Positions 33,854 through 43,376 are shown, numbered from the stretch's first letter. The stretch is DNA of 50,462 bases from Pseudomonas caricapapayae (GCF_001400735.1 NZ_LJPW01000134.1:1-50462), one strand, 5' to 3'. Notes: a model not told the origin generated them from the letters alone. Translations and numbers: made by a program.

Positions 33854-34657
33854 TCAATGAACCCTGTTACTGGCCGGCAGACGGCTCAGGCGCTGGGCAA
33901 GCTCAAAGCGTTGCAGCGGATCTTCACTGAGCAACAGCGCGCGCTCCAGGTCGAAACGTTCGGCCTGCGGGCATTCCAGGAATTTATACAGGCTGGCACG
34001 GGCCAGGTGATCGCTGCTGGTCGCTTGGCCCAGCTCGACGATTCGGTCTGCGTCCTTGAGAGCAGCGAGAAAATCATCGTTGATCTGATGCAAGTGCCTC
34101 AGGTTGCGTGACAGCCGCTGCAGCATGCTGGTCGGTGTGGCACGCGTCATGTGCTCGGCGCGCAACTGCATGGTTGGGCCGAATTGCCTTATCAGCAGTT
34201 CGCGGCAGTCTTTGGGGTAAAGTCTGCGCCCGCTGCAGGGGTCGAGCAAATGATCGGCACCCGGCACGCGCAGCAGGAAGTGACCCGGAAAGTTTACCCC
34301 TTCCAGCGCAATCTCCAGCCGCCGTGCAATCTCCAGAGCGACCATCGCCAGCCCCAACGGCTGGCCTCGGCGCTGTTGCACGACCTTGTGCAGGAGCGCT
34401 GAATCGGGCTTGGGCGGGTTCCAGTCATCCTGCTGGAACCCCAGCGCATTGAGTTGTCGCAACAGGGGTTGCGCGAGTTCGGGAGTGGGCAGGACAGGTA
34501 GCGCAGCGCCTATCTGGCGCTGCAACTGGTCCATGTCGCTCATCACCTCATGTCGCGCAAAGTGCGCGTCATGCTCGGTCGACACCCATAGCGCGGCCTC
34601 AAACACCAGGGGTGGCGTTTTTTGCAGGCAGGACAGGCAATGCTGACGTGGAGTCAT
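33854..34657 (-). CDS. sirB1: SirB1-family protein (transglutaminase-like plus TPR)
   Basis: The 267-residue protein has a transglutaminase-like-2 region (DALLHKVVQQRRGQPLGLAM type block, then VNFPGHFLLRV and DPCSGRRLYPKDCRELL) and a C-terminal TPR-like helical region. The molecular role is unknown. ATG 34657 (MTPRQHCLSC) is chosen for its GGAG site; a GTG at 34732 would give 25 extra residues. It is the last gene of the leftward cluster, 81 bp after the ybcH-like gene, so it may be only a passenger. Confidence 0.85.
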   Translation of the reverse strand: MTPRQHCLSCLQKTPPLVFEAALWVSTEHDAHFARHEVMSDMDQLQRQIGAALPVLPTPELAQPLLRQLNALGFQQDDWNPPKPDSALLHKVVQQRRGQPLGLAMVALEIARRLEIALEGVNFPGHFLLRVPGADHLLDPCSGRRLYPKDCRELLIRQFGPTMQLRAEHMTRATPTSMLQRLSRNLRHLHQINDDFLAALKDADRIVELGQATSSDHLARASLYKFLECPQAERFDLERALLLSEDPLQRFELAQRLSRLPASNRVH

Positions 34658-34738
34658 CGACCACTCCGTGCGGCTCAAAATCCAGTACGAAGACTCTTTG
34701 TAGCCCCGCGCGGGAATTTCGTCCAGCGCCACTTGTTT

Positions 34739-35611
34739 CTACTTGTTCAGGGCTTCTATCAAGTCGGGCGTCACATAATGCGGGCCGTCGAACAGGTACA
34801 GCGGATAGCCATCGAAGGCGGCGATCTGCGGCTCCAGTTCGGCAGCCGTCGCCGGACGGAAACCGCCGCCCACTTGCGGGCGAAACGCTTCGACGATGAT
34901 TCTGACCCGATTCTTGCTCAGCCTGTTGCGCAAGGCGTCTGCATAGGTCCGGGCCACCGGAGCGGTGCGGGCATACACACCTACGCCATCCTGAAAGAAC
35001 ACGCCGATATCGTCCGGCAGCCAGGTTTTCAGCCAGTCCGCAGTGGCAATCGGGCCGATGTTGGCGCCATCGTAGATGCTGATCCACAAAGGTCTGGGCA
35101 GTTTCGCCAGCAGCGCGGGTAACTCCTTTGCGCGACTCCAGCTGGGGTCGACCTCGGCCGGAAAATACCAGCCGGTTACATTGAGTGGCGTTTTCACCTT
35201 GGCCAGTTGCGCCGACAGCAGCGCCAACTGTTCGATATTGTCCCGTGAACGGTTTTCGCTGAAGTACCCGGCCAGTCCGAGAATCACCTCTTGCGCCCAA
35301 GGCTCCTTGCCGATCCGCGCCCAGTCCGGCAGCACCGGCACATGGGGCATCTGGGTGCCCGGTATGAACGACTGGTCATCGACCGCCGTCCACTGCACGA
35401 GCAATTGCCGTGCGCCGAGCCTGTCCCAATTGCCGCTTATACCCACCGTTGCGTTATCCGGTTGCCAGACGATGCCGACGACTCCCGGCCCTTTGGGCTG
35501 TATCAACTGATAAAGCTCGCTGGAGGCCAGGGTCAGAGCCCCCACCAGCACAGCGGCCAGTGAGGTCCTGATCAACGTTGTCTGTCGCAGCAGTGCGGCC
35601 AAAGCCTTCAA
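34739..35611 (-). CDS. YbcH-like/DUF4434-like periplasmic protein of the NGR-type locus
   Basis: The 290-residue protein has an N-terminal hydrophobic signal/anchor (residues about 14-32) and a TIM-barrel-like body in which VGIVWQPDN, ARQLLVQWTAVDDQSF, GWYFPAEVDPSW and DIGVFFQDGVGVY recall DUF4434 glycosidase-fold proteins. The length and place after nfrA match E. coli ybcH in the ybcH-nfrA-nfrB cluster. A role in trimming or handling the secreted glycan is inference. It starts 31 bp after the nfrA stop. No catalytic pair can be fixed by eye. Confidence 0.7.
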   Translation of the reverse strand: MKALAALLRQTTLIRTSLAAVLVGALTLASSELYQLIQPKGPGVVGIVWQPDNATVGISGNWDRLGARQLLVQWTAVDDQSFIPGTQMPHVPVLPDWARIGKEPWAQEVILGLAGYFSENRSRDNIEQLALLSAQLAKVKTPLNVTGWYFPAEVDPSWSRAKELPALLAKLPRPLWISIYDGANIGPIATADWLKTWLPDDIGVFFQDGVGVYARTAPVARTYADALRNRLSKNRVRIIVEAFRPQVGGGFRPATAAELEPQIAAFDGYPLYLFDGPHYVTPDLIEALNK

Positions 35612-35642
35612 ACATTACTCCCTGATGGGTCACTCGGGATGA

Positions 35643-37613
35643 TTACCACGAGAACGTCATGCGTGCGAACACGCCTTCTGCCCGGTCTTCGCCAAATACT
35701 TTCTCGCGATACTGCACCGAGAAATCGACATACGACTGGGGGGCCTTGTAAGTGTCCTCGCGGAACCAGTAGCGCACGCCAGTACCCACCCCTATGCCGC
35801 CAGCGTTGCCGGATGACGTACTGCTGCGGCCCAGGCTGTCGATTTCACTGCGCATCTTTGAATCGTAGTCCACTGCGGCGACGACATGTGGGAATACCAC
35901 CAGCCTGGGGCTGATGCTGTCCAGACGAAAGCTGCGTCCGACCTGCCATTCACTGTTGAAATAGTTGCGCTTGTCCTGCAGATAACGCCCGCCTTCAGCG
36001 TACAGCTGCGAGGTCCACCAGCTTGGTACATCGACGCGCAAATCAGTGCCGATGCTGGAGCCATAGCCAAGACGGACCAACCAGTCGCCATCGGCGTTGG
36101 AGTTGCCCAGAGGAAAGGTGCGTTCAAAGGCACCGATGACGTTGACCGCGGTGAACGGCTTGACCCTGATGCCCAGCGCACCCTGCAAGGCATCCGCGCC
36201 GGTGTCGGACTCACCGTCCTTGCTCCACAATGTGTCGGTTACGCGCCCGTAAAGCTCGACGAAGCGAGCATTGCGGTAGCCGAATGGTCGCCAGAACACC
36301 TCGCTGCTGTTCTGCACACTGTCCGTGTTGCTGCTTGGCGCGCTGTTCAGGCCGCTGCCACTGCTGGTGCTTGCACCGCGATAGGTCGTGGTGTTGGTCA
36401 GGCCCCATTCACGGGAAAGGTCGGAGACAGCACGCCGGGTATCGAACACCTGTTGCGCCGGCATCTGCAAATCGCCGGTCCGCTGATAGTCGAGTACCCG
36501 TTTGAAGTAGGCGATGGCTTGCACGTCGTCCGGTGTACGCATGGCGCTGTAGGCAGCGTCCTGAACTTCACGCGGCTTGAGTCCGGAGCTTCGGTCGACG
36601 CGCTTGAATTCGTTCAGCGCGCCACGATCATCGCCAGCCTGGCTGAGGAAGTAGGCAATCTGCACCTCATCGCCCGGTTGCAGTTCGCCCGCATCGCGAG
36701 CTTTCTGCAAACGTTGCAGCGCTTCGCTCGGCTGGCCCATGGCGGCATATAAAGAAGCCTGTTCACGAAGCGGCAGATTGCCAACCGCCATGGCCTGGGA
36801 AAAATCCTGACGGGCTCCGTCCTGATCGCCCAGGCGTTGACGCATTTGCCCGCGCTGGACGAGCAGCGTGGCATCGTTGCCATTCAGCGCAAGTGCTTCA
36901 GTCGCCGCAGAGCGCGCTTCGGCGTACTGCCCCTGAGCAATCAGCGCACTGACCAGCAGCTTGCGGTAGGCCATTTGTTTCGGGAAGCTGCGGACAGCGT
37001 CACGGGCTTCGCTGACCGCGGTTTCGTTGTCGCCACGTGCCAGTGCCTTATAGCCGGTGGCCGCCTTGTCGACCGCTACCTGCTCCTGAATCGCTTGACG
37101 GCGACGAGTCAACACCGGCTGTGCGCCGAGTGCCTGCTCCGCCTCGTTGATCGCCACCTGCGCTTCGTCCAGACGCTGCTGACGTTGCAGCGCTTCGATC
37201 AGCATCATGCGGTAATCGAGATTGTTCGGTGCCTGGGCAATGGCTTTGCGCGCATGGCTTGCCGAGCCGTCGTAGTCGCGGTTGGCATACGCGCGCAGCG
37301 CCTGATTACCTTCCAGGTAACCGGGCTTGGGGCGGGCCTTGGGGAAGCGTGCAGGATGATCGCGACGGTATTTGTCACGTTCGGCCAGCGCAATCAGATC
37401 GCGCAGCTGGTCGGCATCGCCCCGCTGACGCAACGCCTCGCGTGCCTTGGCGATAGCGAGGTCGTAGTCCTTGCGGTTGTAGGCCAGGTAGGCTTCGTTG
37501 GCGATGGCATACGCAGGGCCGGTCAACGGCAGAGGCAGTGTTTCTGCCTGACTAAGCGGCGAAACTAGACTCAGGCCGCTCACCAGCAGCGACAGGATGA
37601 AGGGGCGCTTCAT
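35643..37613 (-). CDS. nfrA: NfrA-like outer-membrane glycan exporter (TPR plus beta-barrel)
   Basis: The 656-residue protein has a signal peptide (residues 1-23, ending SQAE), a long N-terminal TPR superhelix (about 30-390) and a C-terminal NfrA_C-type beta-barrel ending in the aromatic residue typical of outer-membrane proteins (ARMTFSW). E. coli NfrA is the N4 phage receptor and part of a c-di-GMP-dependent glycan export machine. The TPR-then-barrel design is also that of PgaA and BcsC exporters. The start codon overlaps the nfrB stop (ATGA), so synthase and exporter are translated together. Confidence 0.88.
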   Translation of the reverse strand: MKRPFILSLLVSGLSLVSPLSQAETLPLPLTGPAYAIANEAYLAYNRKDYDLAIAKAREALRQRGDADQLRDLIALAERDKYRRDHPARFPKARPKPGYLEGNQALRAYANRDYDGSASHARKAIAQAPNNLDYRMMLIEALQRQQRLDEAQVAINEAEQALGAQPVLTRRRQAIQEQVAVDKAATGYKALARGDNETAVSEARDAVRSFPKQMAYRKLLVSALIAQGQYAEARSAATEALALNGNDATLLVQRGQMRQRLGDQDGARQDFSQAMAVGNLPLREQASLYAAMGQPSEALQRLQKARDAGELQPGDEVQIAYFLSQAGDDRGALNEFKRVDRSSGLKPREVQDAAYSAMRTPDDVQAIAYFKRVLDYQRTGDLQMPAQQVFDTRRAVSDLSREWGLTNTTTYRGASTSSGSGLNSAPSSNTDSVQNSSEVFWRPFGYRNARFVELYGRVTDTLWSKDGESDTGADALQGALGIRVKPFTAVNVIGAFERTFPLGNSNADGDWLVRLGYGSSIGTDLRVDVPSWWTSQLYAEGGRYLQDKRNYFNSEWQVGRSFRLDSISPRLVVFPHVVAAVDYDSKMRSEIDSLGRSSTSSGNAGGIGVGTGVRYWFREDTYKAPQSYVDFSVQYREKVFGEDRAEGVFARMTFSW

Positions 37614-39730
37614 AGTGGCTGCTCCGTATGACCGTCAGACCGGTAATGGTTGTGTTGGCGTGCCACCGCCTGTTCGATGGTTTCTCTGGGCAGTACGCCG
37701 ATATCGACCAGGTAATCGCCGATCCGCCCATGCACATGCGGGCGATAACCGAGCATGGCTTTCTGGAATACGTCGCGGTCCAGCAAACCCTGCTCGATCA
37801 ACAGATCGCCCAGCAGCGGGGCAGTGGCCGGCAACGGCTGGCCTTCTACCGCCTGGAGCTGACGCAGCTGCGCGACGATGTCGCTTTCACGCGCGATCAG
37901 TTGCACCGGCTCGGCCCCCAACTGTTCGGTAATCTGCTGCAGGCCTTCATCCGGTAGCGGGCTGGCGACCGCAATTTCCTGACGGCCCAGCACATTCATC
38001 TGCAGCGGTACGACGCGCCAGCGCAGGCAGAACTCGTCGGCCAGGACATTGGTTGCCGAACGTTTGCCCGCGATGTCGAAGACCCGCGGCAGGTCGTTTT
38101 GGAACGCAATGGCCTCAGCCAGGGTCTCGTCATCGAGCCAGCCATGACTCAACAGAATCCTGCCCAGTGGCACTTGGCGAGTCTGCTGTTCAGTCAATGC
38201 GGTCTGCAGTTTTTCATCGTTGATGGCCTGCCAGGAGAGCAGTACGCTGCCCAGGCGTCTTGGTGCGGCAGCCACCAGGTCGGTCGACGGGAAGTCATGC
38301 ATGGTCTTGTCCCAGACCAGTTTGCGGTTGAGCACCTTGCCCACCAGAAACATCCGCCAGGCGCGTGCCGCAGCCATGAAGTTGACGAAGTTGCCAACCA
38401 CCATGCGCGGGATGGACAGCAGGCCGTGCTGCCAGCCGTACAGAACCGTGGTGAAGTAGCAGCGGTGCAGAATTCGCCACAGCAACGCGATGCCGTTAGC
38501 CACCAGCAGATACTGAATGAGGCCGCTGGTTTCAAACGGGGTCGGAAAGCTGGTGTTCCACAGCCCGCTGGAGCGCAGCACGATCAGCGCCAGCAACTGA
38601 ACCAGAATCGCATAAGCGAGGATACTGACGAACGAGGTCACCACACCTTTGCGGTCCCGGAACAGCAGATAGCGGTTGGCCAGCGAACCGGTCCAGCCCA
38701 TTTGCTCCCAGCCTTGCAGACCGATGCCCAACGTCCAGCGAGCTTTCTGGCGAAAGGCGGTACGGAAGGTGTCCGGGAAGAATTCGCGCACACACAGGGG
38801 CATTTCCAGCGTCGACTCATAGGGCTTGCGGAACCAGGATTTGCGCAGCACCCGAAACTGCACCGGGAAGCGCACAAAGATCGCCTGCATGCCGTATTTC
38901 GCCAACCGTGCGCCGACATCGTAGTCTTCGGTCAGGCTTTCGGTATTGAAGGGCTGATTCTGGTTTTCATCCGCCAGCACCATCAGTGCGCGCCGCGAGA
39001 AACAGGTGCCGACGCCAGCCGAAGGCACGGTATCGGTCATGCTTTCGCGTACGACCAGGTCCTTGCCGTGCCATTCGGCAAATTCGTCCATGTAGGTGCC
39101 GGCCACCCACTCGTACCAGTTGCGCTCCAGCGACACGACCGGCAACTGGATCATGTCCTTGCGCGGCAGAAGGTAATTGAACAGGCGCAGCTCCAGCGGG
39201 TGCAGTACATCTTCGCTGTCGTGCAGGATGGTCCCGGCAAACTGTACGGCGTGGGTTTTCTCGTACAGAAAAATCGCCTGGATGACCCAGTTCAGGCAGT
39301 CGGCCTTGCAGGTCGGGCCGGCGTGCGGCACTTCCACGCGGTGCAACTGCTTGTAACGGCGGCGCATGCGCTCCACTTCATCAATGGTGCGCTGATCGTT
39401 GATGTAGGTGCCGACGAATACCACGTAGTTCTGGTAATCGAGCGTCGATACCATGTTTTCGATCATCGGCGCGATGACGTCATATTCCAGCCAGGCCGGG
39501 ACCATGATCGCCAGCGGCTGCTCGTCGCGGGCCATCAACTGCTCGGCAGTCAGTGGCCGGTAGCGGCGTTCGGCGGTGAACTTGCGGTACAGCCGCCTGG
39601 CCCAGTACCAGATGTCGATGAACAGGTCGTCGATGCTCGATACCAGGATAATCAGCCCGACAACGATCGTCGCGACTTCCAGCACGCTGTAGTAATGGGC
39701 CAGCCAGTAAGGCCAATAGAGCGACGTCAT
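37610..39730 (-). CDS. nfrB: NfrB-like GT2 synthase with C-terminal MshEN c-di-GMP-binding repeats
   Basis: The 706-residue inner-membrane glycan synthase has an N-terminal span (about 15-35) and a GT2 domain with a DSED donor motif (about 171-174), the TED acid in SLTEDYDVG (267-269) and QKARW (328-332), the QxxRW acceptor motif. Membrane spans follow (about 365-455). The C-terminus (490-700) carries paired MshEN repeats: RLGSVLLSW..., PLGRILLSHGWL, LLGDLLIEQGLL and RIGDYLVDIGVL. MshEN modules bind c-di-GMP, so synthesis is probably switched by that messenger. It begins 13 bp after the bcsB-like gene and overlaps nfrA. Confidence 0.9.
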   Translation of the reverse strand: MTSLYWPYWLAHYYSVLEVATIVVGLIILVSSIDDLFIDIWYWARRLYRKFTAERRYRPLTAEQLMARDEQPLAIMVPAWLEYDVIAPMIENMVSTLDYQNYVVFVGTYINDQRTIDEVERMRRRYKQLHRVEVPHAGPTCKADCLNWVIQAIFLYEKTHAVQFAGTILHDSEDVLHPLELRLFNYLLPRKDMIQLPVVSLERNWYEWVAGTYMDEFAEWHGKDLVVRESMTDTVPSAGVGTCFSRRALMVLADENQNQPFNTESLTEDYDVGARLAKYGMQAIFVRFPVQFRVLRKSWFRKPYESTLEMPLCVREFFPDTFRTAFRQKARWTLGIGLQGWEQMGWTGSLANRYLLFRDRKGVVTSFVSILAYAILVQLLALIVLRSSGLWNTSFPTPFETSGLIQYLLVANGIALLWRILHRCYFTTVLYGWQHGLLSIPRMVVGNFVNFMAAARAWRMFLVGKVLNRKLVWDKTMHDFPSTDLVAAAPRRLGSVLLSWQAINDEKLQTALTEQQTRQVPLGRILLSHGWLDDETLAEAIAFQNDLPRVFDIAGKRSATNVLADEFCLRWRVVPLQMNVLGRQEIAVASPLPDEGLQQITEQLGAEPVQLIARESDIVAQLRQLQAVEGQPLPATAPLLGDLLIEQGLLDRDVFQKAMLGYRPHVHGRIGDYLVDIGVLPRETIEQAVARQHNHYRSDGHTEQPL

Positions 39731-39742
39731 TGCGGCGGCCCG

Positions 39743-41956
39743 TTACGAGCGATTGCGACGGGCGCTACGGCCAGCCAGCAATAGGATGAGAAAGAGTACG
39801 ATGCCAGCCGGAATCAGCCACAGCAGCGACGGTTTGCGCCAGGCGTCGAGGCCGGTGCTTTCTTCGTCCTCGATCATCTGGCTGCCGGTCGGATCCTTGG
39901 CGTCAAAGGTGGCGATCGGGCCGTTGTCGGCAAGCACGGTGGCGTTACCGCGCTCCAGCAGTAGCGGACGCTCGAAAATCGGTGCCTGGCCGCCGAGTGT
40001 GCGATAGACCATGCCGTGCTGGCCGCCTGCGTCGATCACTTGCAGCGAGGCCAGGTGATTGAGGGATTTGAGGTCGAGCAGCGTCTGTTCTTTGTGATTG
40101 ATCAGCAGATGACCGTCGTTGCTGGCCTTGACCGACTCGGCGCCGTCCTTGACTGGCAGTTCGAAGGCCAGAAACGCTTTGGCGGGCGTCACCGCTACAC
40201 TGGCGTCATCGCTGACGCTGAGTTGAGCGCGCAACGGCGAGACACCGGAAGCACTGGCAATGCGGATGACTTGCGGCAGGCTGCTGGCCGGGCGCTCAAG
40301 GTAGCCCTTGGGAACCATTATCTGAGTGTCCGCAGCGAAGCGTGCGGCCATGCCCGAGAAGTTTTCATCGGGAGTAACCTTGTCCAGTACCACGTGGCTG
40401 GTCGGCAACACCGAAATCGGGAACGCCTGCGGCGTCTCCAGGCACTGGTTACTGACCGGCTGACGCTGGAAAGACACCCGCAAGGTGTTCTGCGCCGCCA
40501 GTGCGTACTGCGGAATCCTTGCTTCGATGCGTTCCTTCTTGCCGTCGGCAGTCAGTTGCATTGCGCCGATCAGGTAGTCATTGAGAAACAGCGTGGCGAC
40601 CGGTGGCGTTCCCGACGCGCCGGGTGCCGCCGCGATATCAATCATCGCCGTTACCGGCACGCGACCGTCATAGGCAACGCTGCCCAGCGGGAACGAGGCG
40701 CTCCAGTCGGTTTTCGCCAGTACATCCACCGTGCCGGGCTTGCCACCCAGACGCGTCAACGCGACACGACCGTCCTCGCTGAGCGGCATGGCAGTTTCTT
40801 CGCCGATGGTCAGTTGGCGATTGCGCGCCAGTTTGTTCCACGCCGAACTGAACAGGGCGATAGCCTTGTCGGCTGACTCGGGCTTGATCATCAACAGTGC
40901 GCGATTGCCGAGCAGGGCAAGACTGACGTCTTCCGGGCTGTTGGCGAGCGGTTGTCTGATATGACGCTCGCGCCACTGGCCCAGTGCGGTGGCCGCGGTT
41001 GCATCAAGACCCTGCACCTGGGCCTGAAGCGCATTGAGGGCGTCGTCGATTGCCTTGAGCAACTGCGGATCGCTGATCGCCAGGTCGGCCTGCAATGCCG
41101 GGCTCTGGCCAAGCATCAGCAAGGCACCGATTTCCGCCGGATCGCGCAGCGTGTACTGGCCCTTGCCGTCGAGACTGGCGAACGCCGGGATCTGCTTGAG
41201 TTCTGCCGGAACCGTCAGGTTGCCCAGGTCGACACTGTCCCGAACCGCTGGAAACGGCAGGATGCGCGCCTGTTTACCGATGCGTTCCAGCGCTACACCC
41301 ATACGCCAGGCGGCGTCGTAGCTGGCGCTCGACAATGTGCCGGGTGCGACCATCAGGCCAGGCTTGCCGGGCAGCGCATTCCATGCCGCGCCTACATCCT
41401 GCAACTGACTGGCGTCGTAGCTGTAAGTCAGACGCGTGTGCGGATCGATGCGCAATACGTTGCCGATGGCGCGCTCGTCTTCGCAGAGCACTTTCGAGAT
41501 CACAGAGGACCAGGCAATGCCCAGTCGCACCGAGCCGCTTTCCCGGGCTGCCTTGTCTACGCCCAGGGTTGCACTGGCATTACCCTGTTCTTCGTTGAGG
41601 CCCAGTGCGCGCACCGGATAACCATCCAGCGACAGCAGCAGCGTGTTGCGGCCTGCTTCGCCGTTCAGATAGCTGGCGTCAAAATTCAGCGTTGCATCCG
41701 TCAGCGGCACATTGGCGGGCACGGGGAGGTACAGCTCGCGACGTGCATCGGTGGCATTGAGAATGATCGGGCGATCAATGCCCAGTTCTCTCAGCTCGAT
41801 CACTCGTTCCTGACGACTGTCAGCGGTGATTCGGTTGATAGCCTGGGTCAACGGGCTGTCGGCAGCCAGGGCGAACGCAGGCATCAGGGCCAGCAGGCTC
41901 ATCCCGCAGGCAAGGATATTCAGCGCGCCCATATTTACGGCAACGGAAGATTTCAT
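39743..41956 (-). CDS. BcsB-like periplasmic subunit of the polysaccharide synthase
   Basis: The 737-residue protein has a signal peptide (about 1-31, ending AFALA), two jelly-roll/flavodoxin-like modules typical of BcsB (ATLNFDASYLNGEAGRNTLL and ATLFLNDYLIGAMQL), and a C-terminal membrane span (about 712-732) followed by a basic tail. In cellulose systems BcsB guides the nascent glucan from BcsA through the periplasm. Here it is linked to nfrB instead of bcsA. E. coli nfrAB lacks this subunit. It lies 13 bp before nfrB and 169 bp after wecB, separated by a strong hairpin. Confidence 0.85.
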   Translation of the reverse strand: MKSSVAVNMGALNILACGMSLLALMPAFALAADSPLTQAINRITADSRQERVIELRELGIDRPIILNATDARRELYLPVPANVPLTDATLNFDASYLNGEAGRNTLLLSLDGYPVRALGLNEEQGNASATLGVDKAARESGSVRLGIAWSSVISKVLCEDERAIGNVLRIDPHTRLTYSYDASQLQDVGAAWNALPGKPGLMVAPGTLSSASYDAAWRMGVALERIGKQARILPFPAVRDSVDLGNLTVPAELKQIPAFASLDGKGQYTLRDPAEIGALLMLGQSPALQADLAISDPQLLKAIDDALNALQAQVQGLDATAATALGQWRERHIRQPLANSPEDVSLALLGNRALLMIKPESADKAIALFSSAWNKLARNRQLTIGEETAMPLSEDGRVALTRLGGKPGTVDVLAKTDWSASFPLGSVAYDGRVPVTAMIDIAAAPGASGTPPVATLFLNDYLIGAMQLTADGKKERIEARIPQYALAAQNTLRVSFQRQPVSNQCLETPQAFPISVLPTSHVVLDKVTPDENFSGMAARFAADTQIMVPKGYLERPASSLPQVIRIASASGVSPLRAQLSVSDDASVAVTPAKAFLAFELPVKDGAESVKASNDGHLLINHKEQTLLDLKSLNHLASLQVIDAGGQHGMVYRTLGGQAPIFERPLLLERGNATVLADNGPIATFDAKDPTGSQMIEDEESTGLDAWRKPSLLWLIPAGIVLFLILLLAGRSARRNRS

Positions 41957-42027
41957 CGTGCAGATCTCGGTAAAGGCTCAAGGCCATTGGGTCTTGATAC
42001 AGGCTGCCGGTCTGCTACAACGTTTTT

Positions 42028-42055
42028 CGGGCACCCGGCCTGAACCGGGTGCCCG
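42028..42055. other. Strong hairpin between wecB and the bcsB-like gene
   Basis: CGGGCACCCGG (42028-42038) pairs perfectly with CCGGGTGCCCG (42045-42055), loop CCTGAA. On the minus strand it is followed by AAAAA, not T, so it is not a canonical terminator. It could protect or separate the wecB message from the rest. Confidence 0.6.
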
Positions 42056-42125
42056 TATCGTTTGCGGACTGCTTCCTGCGGATGTGTTTAGTGTTCGTTT
42101 GCGCTACCTGCGCGTTTGTTTTTCG

Positions 42126-43376
42126 CTAACTTGCCATCGAGCGCATCTGGGTATGGTGGTGCTGAGGCTGGATCAGCGTGTCGAGCTGGACATCCACCGG
42201 GTCGGAGCGATAACGCGGCAGCTCGGCGACAAATTCATCCACCGGACGGCCCATCAGCGCGTCGACGATGCGTGCGCTGGCCTTGCCGTCGCCATAAGGG
42301 TTGGCTGCATGGGACGCTCTCTGCCACAGGGCATCATCGTCGAACAGCGCGTTCACGCCGCGAATGATGGCGTCCGGCTCGGTGCCCACCAGGCGCACAG
42401 TGCCAGCGGCGACGGCTTCCGGACGCTCGGTAACGTCACGCATGACCAACACTGGCTTGCCCAGCGACGGCGCTTCTTCCTGCACGCCCCCGGAGTCAGT
42501 AAGGATGACGTGGGCGCGTTGCATCAGACGCACAAACGACAGGTAGTCCAGTGGTTTGATCAGGTGCACATTCGGCAAATTGCCCAGATGCTCGGTCACC
42601 GGCCCCAGTACATTGGGGTTCAGGTGCACGGGATAGACAATTTGTATGTCGTCGCGCAGCGCGAGTTCGCCCAGCGCCTTGCAGATGTTCAGGAAGCCAT
42701 CGCCGAAGTTCTCGCGCCGATGTCCAGTGACGACCAGGACCCTGCGCTCAGGCACCAGAAACGAGAACTGGCGATCCAGTGCGTGGCGTAACTGGCGGTT
42801 GCTGTCGATGCGCTGAGCCGTCAGGTGCAAGGCGTCGATCACGGTGTTGCCGGTCACGAACGAGATGCCCTGCAGGCGCTCGCCCAGCACGTTGCGACGC
42901 GACTCGGCGGTCGGTGCGAACAGATGATCGGAAATCAGATCGATGCAGCGGCGGTTCATCTCTTCAGGCCATGGCTGACGGATGTCGCCAGTACGCAAAC
43001 CGGCCTCGACATGACCGATGGGAATGCGGCGGTGAAATGCCGACATTGCCGCGACCATGGCTGAGGTGGTGTCGCCGTGAACCAGCACTTTGTCTGGTTT
43101 CATCTCGTCCAGAATCGGATCGATGGCAGCGTAAAGCGCTGCCGTCAGAGAATTCAGCGTCTGATCGGGGCGCATCACGTCGAGGCTGTAATCGGCCTTG
43201 AGTTCGAACATGTCCAGCACCTGTTGCAGCATGCTCTGATGCTGCCCGGTGATGCAGATTCTGGAATCGATACCCGGCTCTGCGGCCAGTGCTCTGACCA
43301 GCGGAGCCATCTTGATGGCTTCTGGACGAGTGCCGAATATGGAAAGGACCTTCATTCTGGGTTGCTGACCAGCCAT
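42126..43376 (-). CDS. wecB: UDP-N-acetylglucosamine 2-epimerase (non-hydrolysing)
   Basis: The 416-residue enzyme converts UDP-GlcNAc to UDP-ManNAc. Motifs are SIFGTRPEAIKMAPL at the start, VHGDTTSAMVAAM, GHVEAGLRTGD, VTGHRRENFG and TDSGGVQEEAPSLGKPVLVMR. The C-terminus has an extra His-rich tail (QPQHHHTQMRS). A very good GGAGGAAAT ribosome site precedes ATG 43376. In E. coli the Nfr glycan pathway needs WecB, so its position as first gene here supports a ManNAc-containing product. Confidence 0.95.
   Translation of the reverse strand: MAGQQPRMKVLSIFGTRPEAIKMAPLVRALAAEPGIDSRICITGQHQSMLQQVLDMFELKADYSLDVMRPDQTLNSLTAALYAAIDPILDEMKPDKVLVHGDTTSAMVAAMSAFHRRIPIGHVEAGLRTGDIRQPWPEEMNRRCIDLISDHLFAPTAESRRNVLGERLQGISFVTGNTVIDALHLTAQRIDSNRQLRHALDRQFSFLVPERRVLVVTGHRRENFGDGFLNICKALGELALRDDIQIVYPVHLNPNVLGPVTEHLGNLPNVHLIKPLDYLSFVRLMQRAHVILTDSGGVQEEAPSLGKPVLVMRDVTERPEAVAAGTVRLVGTEPDAIIRGVNALFDDDALWQRASHAANPYGDGKASARIVDALMGRPVDEFVAELPRYRSDPVDVQLDTLIQPQHHHTQMRSMAS

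Noticed and set aside
38099..39784. A 561-codon open frame antisense to nfrB
   Set aside because: It mirrors a gene with clear GT2 and MshEN motifs; long antisense frames are expected at this GC content.
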